From Fischerella sp. PCC 9431 (lineage in GTDB: Bacteria > Cyanobacteriota > Cyanobacteriia > Cyanobacteriales > Nostocaceae): 64,000 nt of DNA. The position numbers and the translations under genes are program-made. Location of the stretch: NCBI RefSeq assembly GCF_000447295.1, contig NZ_KE650771.1, positions 5,725,559-5,789,558 on the forward strand, written 5' to 3'. Shown here piece after piece: positions 47,651 to 55,904 of this stretch. Each line of letters begins with the position of its first letter. Positions within the stretch are counted from its first letter, which is position 1. The notes beneath the pieces are model-generated. The model did no database searches, was not told the origin of the DNA, and saw only the letters and a list, made by a program, of their open reading frames with translations.

Positions 47651-48325
47651 CTAATACTCTCGTCTATGCAATCCCAAGAAGGGAGCAAGTACCAATCCAG
47701 CGACGAAACCGCCAATGTGCGCCCAGTATGCAACTCCCCCAGTCTCTACACTCATATTGGCTGCCGCTTGTAGACTTGCAAAACCGGAAATCACATTTTG
47801 AATAAAGTAAAGCCCAATCAGAAACAAGGCTGGAATTCTCACAGTCGTGACAAAAATACCCAAAAATATTAATGTAACAACTCTTGAATGGGGAAAGGCA
47901 ATAATATAACCTCCTAAAATTCCAAAAATTGCACCACTTGCTCCCAATGAAGGAATTCCAGAATTCATACTGATAAACCACTGGCAAAGGGCAGCGAAAG
48001 CACCACAAATCAGATAATAAATTAAGTACTTAAAATGCCCTAGTCTGTCTTCAATATTATTACCAAAAACAAACAGAAATAGCATATTTGAAATTAAATG
48101 CCACCAACTACCATGAAGGAATTGGGACGTAAATAATGTTGTCCATTCGCTAGCGAAGTTGGTAGTTAACTGTTTAGGTATAACTGCGTATAGCTGCAAA
48201 AACTGATTTAGTTGTTCATTTGATAGTTGAAATTCATGTAGGAAAACTAAAACGTTCATCCCAATCAACCCATAGGTTATGTATGGGGTAGTTCGCGTTG
48301 GATTTTCGTCGTACAGAGGAAACAC
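47651..48325 (-). CDS. Rhomboid-family intramembrane serine protease
   Basis: A rhomboid with about six membrane helices. The catalytic serine is in GASGAIFGILGGY and the histidine in YWAHIGGFVAG. FLHGSWWHLISNMLFLFVFG is the typical HxxxN-bearing second helix. These proteases cleave transmembrane helices of target proteins. I use GTG at 48325 (VFPLYDENP), with AGGA 9 nt upstream, because relatives start at this PLYDxNP motif. A TTG at 48358 would add eleven residues without a ribosome-binding site. The substrate is unknown. Confidence 0.92.
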   Translation of the reverse strand: MFPLYDENPTRTTPYITYGLIGMNVLVFLHEFQLSNEQLNQFLQLYAVIPKQLTTNFASEWTTLFTSQFLHGSWWHLISNMLFLFVFGNNIEDRLGHFKYLIYYLICGAFAALCQWFISMNSGIPSLGASGAIFGILGGYIIAFPHSRVVTLIFLGIFVTTVRIPALFLIGLYFIQNVISGFASLQAAANMSVETGGVAYWAHIGGFVAGLVLAPFLGLHRREY

Positions 48326-48614
48326 AGGTGTTGTTCCTAATAATCTATATAACTGCAATATAGCTTGTGTAACTACTCAACGAATAATCACAATTATATT
48401 TTGAGTAACAAAAATGACATGTTATGCTTATATTGACCGAGAATTTAACTATATTTTCTTTTTTCAATTTTTATTTGTCAAACTAAGTAAATACTAACAA
48501 CGATAAAGAAAATTGTTTTTTTGTTACTATTTTTTAAGTATTTTTATGTAGAAAAGTGATTTTTTTCTCCTAAATTTCTGTAAACGTTAAACCATTACTT
48601 GAATAATCTGTCAA

Positions 48615-49616
48615 ATGAACACAAATACTACTCAAAACATAAGCGACATAATTGATCTGGATCTTGCAGAAAAAACTGTCCAAAAAGATTCAAAACAGGT
48701 AAATTTAGATTCTCAAAGCATAGCGTTGTTTGAGCAGAATTTTATACAAGTGTGGCAGGAACTTAGACATAGTTTTGAGAAAATGCTTCAGGAATTAAGT
48801 CAAAAGCGACAAAATGTAGATACTGACTTAAAAAAACAAGTAGAAGTAACTTTGCAACTTTGTCGAACTGATACAGGAATTCCTTCTATATCAGAGATAG
48901 AAAGGCGGGTTGAGACTGAGAATAGCTATGAAATTGTCTATGAACAGTACCTGAATAAAGTTCGCGCTCATTTTTTGCAAAATTTATTATCTCTAGATCA
49001 TGGACTAGGGCGATCGCTTGAGCGAGTAAAATCTCAAATAACAGAGATACTGATTAACAAGACAGATTTAGGAAAATTCACAGCTAGCAAAAATTCTGAA
49101 TTGATCAACACACTAGCAACAGAAATACCAAATCAACTTATTCCAAGTGTACCGAGTCAGCTCAAAGTAGCATTTCAAATGCTGGCTGAGTGTAAACTGA
49201 GCTATCGAGAATTTATACTTTATCGCATTCGTCCCCATGTAGATGGATTAACTCCCAAACAGTCCGAAACTCCTCAATTGACGAATTCACCTTCTGCTGA
49301 ACAAGTATTTCTCAATCTCAAAATAGCTCATGCTCAAAGTCTTCGTAAATGTGAAATAGCGTTAAAACAGTTGCTAAGTGAACCTAGTCAAGTTGCTTTT
49401 GCGATCGCAGAAGAGTTTGTTGATCGCACAATTCGTACAGCAGATGTAGAGAATGAATGGCAAATTTTATTACAAAAACTACAACCAGCTTGTGATGATT
49501 TTTTCGGTGAACCAGCACAAATTCAACGTGAGTGGATTAACTCTACACAACAGACTACAGATACAAATATAGTAGTGAGCGAAGTAGATACAATTTTTAC
49601 ACTGATGGATTTTTAA
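48615..49616 (+). CDS. Unrecognised helical protein
   Basis: A 333-residue soluble, mostly helical protein with no family I can name. It has no signal peptide or membrane segment. The middle (YEIVYEQYLNKVRAHFLQNLLSLDHGLGRSLERVKSQITEIL) and the late segment (AFAIAEEFVDRTIRTADVENEWQILLQKLQPACDDFFG) are long amphipathic helices. A short Pro/Ser-rich linker near residue 215-230 may separate two domains. A hairpin at 49677-49702 lies downstream. Confidence 0.65.
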   Translation: MNTNTTQNISDIIDLDLAEKTVQKDSKQVNLDSQSIALFEQNFIQVWQELRHSFEKMLQELSQKRQNVDTDLKKQVEVTLQLCRTDTGIPSISEIERRVETENSYEIVYEQYLNKVRAHFLQNLLSLDHGLGRSLERVKSQITEILINKTDLGKFTASKNSELINTLATEIPNQLIPSVPSQLKVAFQMLAECKLSYREFILYRIRPHVDGLTPKQSETPQLTNSPSAEQVFLNLKIAHAQSLRKCEIALKQLLSEPSQVAFAIAEEFVDRTIRTADVENEWQILLQKLQPACDDFFGEPAQIQREWINSTQQTTDTNIVVSEVDTIFTLMDF

Positions 49617-49676
49617 TTTACACTTTTAAGCCATCCAGTTATTTGCAAGCTTGCTAAAATATAAAACCAAAGATAA

Positions 49677-49702
49677 TTTGGGGTAGACATTGCTACCCCA
49701 AA
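49677..49702. terminator. 10-bp hairpin between convergent genes
   Basis: TTTGGGGTAG (49677-49686) and CTACCCCAAA (49693-49702) pair perfectly across a 6-nt loop. It lies between the 48615 gene and the convergent Spy-like gene. There is no long T-run, so termination is likely but not certain. Confidence 0.6.
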
Positions 49703-49796
49703 GGAAGTTATTGATTTGATAATTCAGTAGAACAAGCTGAATAAATTTATTTCGTCATAAAATATGCTGATAACGAAATATTATTTATATTTTCTG

Positions 49797-50252
49797 CTAA
49801 CGATTAAATTGTTGACGACGTGAGGGTTTATTTGCACGCATTTCTTGTAATTTCTGTCTTTGTTCAGGAGTCAAAATAGCGTCAATTTGAGATTTTTGAG
49901 ACTCCATGATTTGTCGCATTTGAGCTTTCTGATCTTCAGTCAGATTGAGAGATGCTTTGAAATTGCGTCTATTTTGACGATTTGCTTGACGGTTTTTCTT
50001 TGCATTTGCGAGTTGTTCCCGTTGTTGTGGGGTGAGAACTGCATCCATTTTAGCTTTTGTATTCCGGCGAATTTCTGCCATTTGGGCTTTTTGTGTATCT
50101 GTTAGTCCTAAATTTTGGAATGGGCCTTTACCTTGAGGAACTTGTGCAACTAGAAAAGGAGATGAGGTTGTTTGTGCTTGGACTGCAAAGGGAACAGCAA
50201 TTAAACTGAGAGCTACAGCACCAGCAATTAATGATAATTTTTTAAGTTTCAT
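49797..50252 (-). CDS. Spy/CpxP-like periplasmic LTxxQ protein
   Basis: A 151-residue exported protein. The signal peptide (about 1-26, ending VQAQ) is followed by a basic, helical region with four LTxxQ-type motifs: LTDTQKAQM, LTPQQREQL, LTEDQKAQM and LTPEQRQKL. This is the Spy/CpxP signature. E. coli Spy is an ATP-independent periplasmic chaperone and CpxP is a sensor regulator, and both are induced by envelope stress. Here the gene is divergent from a two-component system, with a 42-bp dyad between them, which suggests it is a target or modulator of that system. Confidence 0.88.
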   Translation of the reverse strand: MKLKKLSLIAGAVALSLIAVPFAVQAQTTSSPFLVAQVPQGKGPFQNLGLTDTQKAQMAEIRRNTKAKMDAVLTPQQREQLANAKKNRQANRQNRRNFKASLNLTEDQKAQMRQIMESQKSQIDAILTPEQRQKLQEMRANKPSRRQQFNR

Positions 50253-50328
50253 TTGCGACCTCTAGTATTTTTTGCGTTTCTTTGTCTCTATATTAAGAAG
50301 TTCTCTTTAACAGTCACATGAGGAGAAA

Positions 50329-50370
50329 GTCACGTATAGCCCATGACTTAAGTCATGTTTGTAACGTGAC
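50329..50370. promoter_or_regulatory. 42-bp concentric dyad between Spy-like gene and two-component system
   Basis: The perfect palindrome CATGACTTAAGTCATG (50342-50357) is nested exactly in the centre of GTCACGT (50329-50335) and ACGTGAC (50364-50370), with 6-bp unpaired gaps on both sides. The common centre is between 50349 and 50350. It lies in the 245-bp divergent promoter region, so a regulator bound here could control both transcripts. Confidence 0.65.
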
Positions 50371-50497
50371 AAATAATATAATTTGAACTCAGGGAAATCT
50401 GTTTACAATTAGTTCTAATTGTACTAGAAAATAATATATATATATAAATATCACCTGCCTTTTTCATTCACTCTATTTTCAATACAGGTATATTTTT

Positions 50498-51715
50498 GTG
50501 AGTCAAGCAATCAAAATTAGCAATCATCCTTTTCGGTTTTTACTTTATCTAGAGTGGGTATTACTTATTGTTTCTGCTTCTGCTGTCCTCATACCTTCTC
50601 ATTTTCAACGTTTCAATAATCAGTCTACAGAGTTAACTATTTTGAGTTTGTTTATCTTTGGCTTAATGGGCTTGAGATTGCCTACCCAAAATAAATTTGT
50701 AAAGGTGGTTTACACAATTGTAGAAATAATATTAATCATATTTATCTCATTTTATAATACTAAACCTTCTGGTAGATTTTTTCCTTTTTTATATTTAGTT
50801 TTAGTAATTCGTAGCTGTTTCATTTTTCAAATTCAAGGTCGTTTATTTATTACGACTTTATCTTTGATATTATTTATGTTTTCTATATCACAAAGAAAGC
50901 CTCCTCGACCGCCAATACAATTATCACCTGCTCTCCAAGAGAGATTGTTATTTTATAATTTTGTTGTTGCTTTATTATTTGGATTAGCTTTAGTTTTTGT
51001 ATTAATGTTGATGAATACAATTTTATCTGAGAGAGAAAGTCGAGAAAAATTAGCAATTGCTAATCAAAAGCTACGCCAATATGCTTTGCAAATTGAAAAT
51101 CAAGCAACTTTGGAAGAACGCAACCGGATTGCGAGAGAAATTCATGATTCTTTAGGACATTCTTTGACGGCGTTAAATTTACAATTAGAAACAGCTTTAA
51201 AATTATGGCAATCTAATCCAGAAAAAGCTCAAACTTTTTTAGCAAGAGCAAAAGAATTAGGTTCAAAAGCATTACAAGATGTCCGACAATCAGTTTCTAC
51301 GATGCGTTCTCATCCCTTACAAGAACAATCTTTAGAACAGGGAATTGCTAATCTTGCAGAAAGTATGCAGCGTACAACTGGAATCTCGCCAATTATAAAA
51401 ATTAATTTATCTCATTCTATTTCTGTGGAGATGAATACCCCGATTTATCGAATTATTCAAGAATCATTTACCAATATTTGTAGATACGCTGAAGCTACAG
51501 AAGTGAAACTGGAATTAAGAACGACAGATACAGATTTATACTTAATAGTTGAGGATAATGGTAAAGGTTTTGATTTAGGTCAAAACACCACAGGATTTGG
51601 ACAGCAAAGTATGCGCGATCGCACTTTAGCATTAGGTGGAAAATTTTATATTAACAGTACTCCTGGTTTTGGTTGTCAAATTAGAGTTGAAATTCCCTTA
51701 CCGAGGTATAGCTGA
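50498..51715 (+). CDS. Membrane sensor histidine kinase, NarL-partner (HisKA_3) type
   Basis: A 405-residue kinase with about five membrane helices (about 13-34, 46-60, 68-86, 96-130 and 151-174) and short loops, so it probably senses the membrane itself or a membrane protein. The dimerisation/phospho-acceptor segment has His216 in [22 protein letters not shown]. The ATPase domain shows the N-box [15 protein letters not shown] and the G1 box [11 protein letters not shown]. The overall plan is that of DesK/LiaS-like kinases. The start is GTG at 50498. Its stop overlaps the ATG of the response regulator, so the pair is coupled. Confidence 0.93.
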   Translation: MSQAIKISNHPFRFLLYLEWVLLIVSASAVLIPSHFQRFNNQSTELTILSLFIFGLMGLRLPTQNKFVKVVYTIVEIILIIFISFYNTKPSGRFFPFLYLVLVIRSCFIFQIQGRLFITTLSLILFMFSISQRKPPRPPIQLSPALQERLLFYNFVVALLFGLALVFVLMLMNTILSERESREKLAIANQKLRQYALQIENQATLEERNRIAREIHDSLGHSLTALNLQLETALKLWQSNPEKAQTFLARAKELGSKALQDVRQSVSTMRSHPLQEQSLEQGIANLAESMQRTTGISPIIKINLSHSISVEMNTPIYRIIQESFTNICRYAEATEVKLELRTTDTDLYLIVEDNGKGFDLGQNTTGFGQQSMRDRTLALGGKFYINSTPGFGCQIRVEIPLPRYS

Positions 51716-52368
51716 TGATCAAAGTCTTGTTGGTAGATGATCAAAATTTAATTCGTCAAGGATTAAAAGCCTTATTAGAACTAGAACCAGACTTAGAAAT
51801 TATTGGAGAAGCCGAAAACGGCGAGAGTGCAATTCGTTTGATGGAAGAATTATATCCAGATGTGATTTTAATGGATATTAGAATGCCAATCATGGATGGA
51901 GTTGCAGCAACGCGAGAAATTCACAAACGTTTTCCCAACATCCAGATTTTAGTATTAACAACTTTTGATAATGATGAATATGTAACAGCAGCATTACAAA
52001 ATGGTGCGATGGGTTATTTACTCAAAGATACTCCTTCTGAAGAATTAGCTGTTGCGATTCGTGCTGTTCATAAAGGATATACGCAATTAGGCCCAGGAAT
52101 CGTCAAAAAACTTTTGACTCAATTCCCGCCAGTTGTACCTGATAAATCACCACCTCCACCACCAAGTTTAACTGAATTGACTCCTAGAGAAAAAGAGGTT
52201 TTGCGGTTAATTGCGACTGGTGCAACTAATAAAGAAATTGCCCAAAAACTTTACATTTCTGAAGGGACAGTTAAAAATCACGTCACTAATATTTTAAATC
52301 GTTTAAATTTACGCGATCGCACTCAAGCAGCAATCTTTGCCAACTCTTTTTTATCTTATTTAAACTAG
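51715..52368 (+). CDS. NarL/FixJ-family response regulator
   Basis: A 217-residue regulator. The receiver domain carries acidic D8/D9, phospho-acceptor Asp54 ([13 protein letters not shown]), Thr in VLTTFD and Lys in LLKD. A proline-rich linker (about 140-150) leads to a LuxR-type helix-turn-helix ([40 protein letters not shown]). Its ATG overlaps the kinase TGA by one base. By analogy with LiaR/DesR it is expected to bind inverted repeats, and the dyad at 50329-50370 upstream of its own operon is the obvious candidate site. Confidence 0.95.
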   Translation: MIKVLLVDDQNLIRQGLKALLELEPDLEIIGEAENGESAIRLMEELYPDVILMDIRMPIMDGVAATREIHKRFPNIQILVLTTFDNDEYVTAALQNGAMGYLLKDTPSEELAVAIRAVHKGYTQLGPGIVKKLLTQFPPVVPDKSPPPPPSLTELTPREKEVLRLIATGATNKEIAQKLYISEGTVKNHVTNILNRLNLRDRTQAAIFANSFLSYLN

Positions 52369-52384
52369 GATAATTATTAGATAA

Positions 52385-53257
52385 TTATTTCACCCGCCTC
52401 AATTTCTCTTTATGCAAAATCACAAGAGGTTCTTTAACAGCAGTAATTGCTTCTGGGCGGAATTTCAATGAAGAATTGTGCAAAACTTTGAGGGCTGTTT
52501 CTAAGTAGGAGACAGTTATATTTAGTTCTTTTGTAGATAATTGATTAAGATTCTCTTGCCAACTCGAAGTAATATCACCTAAAGCATAAGCTGCACTGTG
52601 GCGAACAGTTTCATCTTTGTCTTGTAAACGTTTAACTAAAGTTGGTATTGCTGGTGTCGCAGCTTTTCCAATACTACCTAACGCAGAAATCACATTTACC
52701 CGCATCCAATTATCCTGATCATCTAATTTTTTCATCAAGGCGGGTACAGCAGATGCCGCATCTTTGCCCATAGCGCGTAAAATGTGAACTGCACCGTAAC
52801 GTTCTTGTTGATTTTTGCTGTCTAAACCAACTGCTATATAGGGAACGTAGGCTTTTCTGTCAATTTTGGCGATCGCTTGGACTGCATGAGAACGAACAGT
52901 TGCATCTTTGTCATCGATAGCACGCATCAAAGCGGGTATAGCTTCGGCAGCATTTGCACCTATTTGACCGATAATTATTAATGCGCTGGTACGAACTTGG
53001 GGATCACTATCTTGCAAAGCTGTAATTAAGGCGGGAACAGCAGGTTTACCCACTTTTGCTAAATAATTTATGGCAGTAGAGCGATGTTGAGGATGCTTTA
53101 AGCGTTGAATATGGTAGTTAATTTGTGTTGTGGTTTGTGATTGTGCGGAACTTGCGTTGATGATTATTAAAGGTGATGAAAAACAGATGCAAGCGATCGC
53201 AATTTGGGTAACAATAATATTTAAGCGCTGTTTGTGAGTATATTTAGCCACAAGCAT
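52385..53257 (-). CDS. Exported HEAT-repeat protein
   Basis: A 290-residue protein with an N-terminal signal or anchor (about residues 12-42) and five or six HEAT/PBS-lyase-type repeats. Examples are AVPALITALQDSDPQVRTSALIIIGQIG, AIPALMRAIDDKDATVRSHAVQAIAKI, AVPALMKKLDDQDNWMRVNVISALGSIG and AIPTLVKRLQDKDETVRHSAAYALGDI. The repeats form a protein-binding solenoid. Although the repeats resemble phycobilin lyase subunits, the export signal argues against that role. It converges on the response regulator gene with a 16-bp gap. Confidence 0.88.
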   Translation of the reverse strand: MLVAKYTHKQRLNIIVTQIAIACICFSSPLIIINASSAQSQTTTQINYHIQRLKHPQHRSTAINYLAKVGKPAVPALITALQDSDPQVRTSALIIIGQIGANAAEAIPALMRAIDDKDATVRSHAVQAIAKIDRKAYVPYIAVGLDSKNQQERYGAVHILRAMGKDAASAVPALMKKLDDQDNWMRVNVISALGSIGKAATPAIPTLVKRLQDKDETVRHSAAYALGDITSSWQENLNQLSTKELNITVSYLETALKVLHNSSLKFRPEAITAVKEPLVILHKEKLRRVK

Positions 53258-53373
53258 GATTTTGGCAATTTATTTTATTAAATGAAATAGACAAAACCTT
53301 GAAAAATTTAGTTCCAATTTTCAAGAAAAATTTTTCAAGTATTTTTCATCACAAATCATATTTATCGAAGTTT

Positions 53374-53392
53374 GCGCCTAACACACTCTACA
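53374..53392. repeat. Solo half of the GCGCCTAACACACYCTACA repeat
   Basis: GCGCCTAACACACTCTACA matches the right end of the 53981-54097 element at 18 of 19 bases. The deaminase gene lies between the two copies. Confidence 0.65.
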
Positions 53393-53421
53393 AAAATGTT
53401 CTATTTACTAGGATTTTGCAT

Positions 53422-53850
53422 TTACTTTTTAAATAACTCTACACATTCTTCTCTCAAAACACCTTTTGTTACTGGAATTTTTCTAAAACTTTTAGCAATA
53501 ATCTCTTCGCAAGAGATATGAATTTGTGATTGATTAATTGAGATTAAATCTTGAATTGAAGCTCCATAAATAATTTCTGAAATTCCAGCCCAAACGCAAG
53601 CTGTGGCACACATTGGGCATGGTTCACCTGTTGTGTATATGCTATAACCTTCTAAAGAAAACTGTTGCAGTTTTGCTGTTAAACTACGAATAACATTCAT
53701 TTCTGCATGAGCAGATGGATCATTATCTTGCTTCACAGTGTTGTAACCAACAGCAACTACTTCTCCTTCTTTCACAATTACTGCTCCATAAGGTGCATCT
53801 GCTTTTTTTGCTTCTGCTATGGCTAAACGCATAAAATATTCTGGAGTCAT
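53422..53850 (-). CDS. Nucleoside deaminase (CDA/tadA superfamily)
   Basis: A 142-residue zinc deaminase from the start at 53850 (MTPEYFMRLA). The frame extends to 53925, but the family N-terminus begins here. Zinc ligands and the proton-shuttle Glu are in HAEMNVI (His48, Glu50) and EPCPMCATAC (Cys78, Cys81). The form GEPCPMCATACVWAGISEIIYG is typical of guanine or general nucleoside deaminases rather than TadA, which has PCxMC with different surroundings, so hydrolytic deamination of a free base or nucleoside is likely. The substrate is unproven. Repeat copies flank the gene on both sides. Confidence 0.9.
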   Translation of the reverse strand: MTPEYFMRLAIAEAKKADAPYGAVIVKEGEVVAVGYNTVKQDNDPSAHAEMNVIRSLTAKLQQFSLEGYSIYTTGEPCPMCATACVWAGISEIIYGASIQDLISINQSQIHISCEEIIAKSFRKIPVTKGVLREECVELFKK

Positions 53851-53980
53851 ATAATTAAGATATAATTCATGATTTTGAAAGTAGGTATGTTCAGTATATA
53901 TCAATATAATTATATTTGTGAACATGATTTTTTACGAACCACTTAGATGCTTTAGAGAGCATTTATAAAGTAAATATTAA

Positions 53981-54097
53981 GTAGGGTGGGTTATGGCGTC
54001 AGCCTAACGCACCATATGATCTGCTGGTGCGTTAGGCGCTCATAATAATATTATTAGTGAAAAATTAGATCAAAACATGCGCCTAACACACCCTACA
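53981..54097. repeat. Nested palindromic intergenic element (GTAGGGTGGG...CACACCCTAC)
   Basis: The outer ends GTAGGGTGGGTTA (53981) and the complement of CTAACACACCCTAC (54084-54097) are inexact inverted repeats. Inside, GCCTAACGCACCA (54002-54014) and TGGTGCGTTAGGC (54025-54037) pair perfectly over 13 bp. No ORF. Shorter GTAGGGTGGG hairpins appear at 43292, 45100 and 57559. Confidence 0.75.
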
Positions 54098-54207
54098 ATA
54101 ATTTTGTTTTTACTTTATAAATGATCTCTTAGCAGCTTCTCAAAGAGTAGGACATAAATTACACGAAGAATAGAGAGAAAGTTGGGTTAGATAATAGAAG
54201 AGTTTAT

Positions 54208-54990
54208 ATGTTATTAAGTAAAGAAAAAACTGCTTTTTATCTAGCAGATTTGGAAACGCCATTAGGTAAAATCATAAATTTATCTATTGCAGGATTGGTT
54301 TTGTTATCATCGGGATTTTTTGTAGCTGAAACTTACGATATACCTGATGTTATTAGAATATATTTAAATATATTAGACAATATTATTTTAGTTATTTTTG
54401 CTTTGGAATATTTTCTACGTTTCTGGAGTGCAGAAGAGAAGATTAAGTATGTTTTTAGTTTTTATGCAATTATTGATTTAATAGCTATTTTGCCATCTTT
54501 TTTGGGTGCAATTGATATTAGCTTTCTGCGTTTATTACGCTGGTTCAGGATTTTAAGATTAATTAGGTTTATCGATCAAAAATATTTATTTGGAATTAGT
54601 AGCGAAGATGGTGTGATTTTTGCCAGGATCTTATTTACTCTGTTTGCAATTATATTTGTGTATTCTGGCTTAATTTATCAAGTTGAGCATCCTGTAAACT
54701 CGCAAGTATTTACTACTTTTTTGGATGCTTTTTATTTTTCGGTTGTGACGATGACGACTGTGGGTTTTGGCGATGTAACTCCTACTTCAGAGTTCGGGCG
54801 CTTGCTGACAGTCTTAATGATTATAACAGGCATTGCGCTGATTCCTTGGCAAGTAGGTGATTTGATTAAACGCTTAGTTAAAACTGCTAACCAGATAGAA
54901 ACTGTTTGTTCTGGATGTGGTTTAGCTTTCCATGATGCTGATGCGGTATTTTGTAAAAGTTGCGGTACAAAATTGTATAAGTCATCATAA
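54208..54990 (+). CDS. Voltage-gated K+ channel-like protein with C-terminal zinc ribbon
   Basis: A 260-residue ion channel subunit with six membrane segments. The S4-like helix LRLLRWFRILRLIRF (107-121) carries regularly spaced arginines, and the pore has the potassium filter TVGFGD (184-189). After the last helix a short basic linker leads to a treble-clef-type zinc ribbon with Cys234, Cys237, Cys249 and Cys252 (CSGCG, then CKSCG). Tetrameric K+ transport across the plasma membrane is expected from the family. The zinc ribbon is not usual in characterised channels and may sense metal or redox or bind a partner. The gene stands alone. Confidence 0.9.
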   Translation: MLLSKEKTAFYLADLETPLGKIINLSIAGLVLLSSGFFVAETYDIPDVIRIYLNILDNIILVIFALEYFLRFWSAEEKIKYVFSFYAIIDLIAILPSFLGAIDISFLRLLRWFRILRLIRFIDQKYLFGISSEDGVIFARILFTLFAIIFVYSGLIYQVEHPVNSQVFTTFLDAFYFSVVTMTTVGFGDVTPTSEFGRLLTVLMIITGIALIPWQVGDLIKRLVKTANQIETVCSGCGLAFHDADAVFCKSCGTKLYKSS

Positions 54991-55117
54991 GCCATCACCA
55001 TCCTGGTTAAAATGAGCAATTATCAACTTATAACTTTTGAAAGAAGTATTTTGATTTGATTTAGCGTAATCTCAGTAAATATTTACTGGATTTGTACATA
55101 AAGAAATCAATCAGAAA

Positions 55118-55768
55118 ATGTATCTACTACGCCTCATTACTTACTTGGTAACTATTTTTATACTTGGTACTGTTGACAATTTTGAAGTCCCTCTTCTGAC
55201 CACATTCAAAGATAATTTTTTAAATAATCAGGTATTTACTAAGCAACATCTAAAACAGCACGGCTCAAAAATATTATTTTCCGAAGTCCAGATTCCGAAT
55301 GTGAATTTTCCAGAGGAAGTTTTTCCAGAGGTTAAACTTTCAGAGATTAGATGCTCAAAAATCCGTGTTCAAGAAAATAAGGACTTAACTATAATTACCT
55401 TGCCAACTGATATTTTATTCTACTCTGGCAAAGATCAAATTCGTCCCCAAGCAGAGAAAGTCCTCGGTCAAGTTAGTCAAGCTATAAGCGATCGCTATCC
55501 TAATACTTGGCTACAAATCTTAGGACATACCGATTCTGTAGGTAGTGAAGCTGATAATCTCAAGTTATCAGAGCAACAGGTACTAGCAATACAAAGTTGG
55601 TTGAGTCAAAAAGGTGGTATGGACATTTCTTTGATGACAAAACAAGGCTACGGTGAAACTCAGCCGATCGCACCCAATAATAATTCTGAACGTTCTGAGA
55701 ACCCAGTAGCGAGACAAAATAATGGTCGGATTGAGATTGTGATTCAGAAAACATCAAATCAAGTTTAA
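55118..55768 (+). CDS. OmpA-family peptidoglycan-binding protein
   Basis: A 216-residue protein with an N-terminal hydrophobic segment (about 5-20), a poorly conserved middle, and a C-terminal OmpA domain (about 100-213). Domain landmarks are DILFYSGKDQIRPQAEKVL, ILGHTDSVGSEADNLKLSEQQVLAIQSWL, GYGETQPIA and NGRIEIVI. The Asp and Arg that bind diaminopimelate are present (HTDSVG, NGRIEI). It should tether the envelope to peptidoglycan. There is no beta-barrel. It is followed by an SLH-domain gene in the same direction. Confidence 0.9.
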   Translation: MYLLRLITYLVTIFILGTVDNFEVPLLTTFKDNFLNNQVFTKQHLKQHGSKILFSEVQIPNVNFPEEVFPEVKLSEIRCSKIRVQENKDLTIITLPTDILFYSGKDQIRPQAEKVLGQVSQAISDRYPNTWLQILGHTDSVGSEADNLKLSEQQVLAIQSWLSQKGGMDISLMTKQGYGETQPIAPNNNSERSENPVARQNNGRIEIVIQKTSNQV

Positions 55769-55904
55769 GAAGCGATCGCTATCTATCACTACAGTACAAC
55801 AGAAATTTGTCACAAAAAAGACTTTAGCTTACTTTAAGGAATCCACTGCTACAAAGTTGAAGTGTAAGCGGTAGGATGTCAATGGTTTTTTTAACAGTAT
55901 AAAT

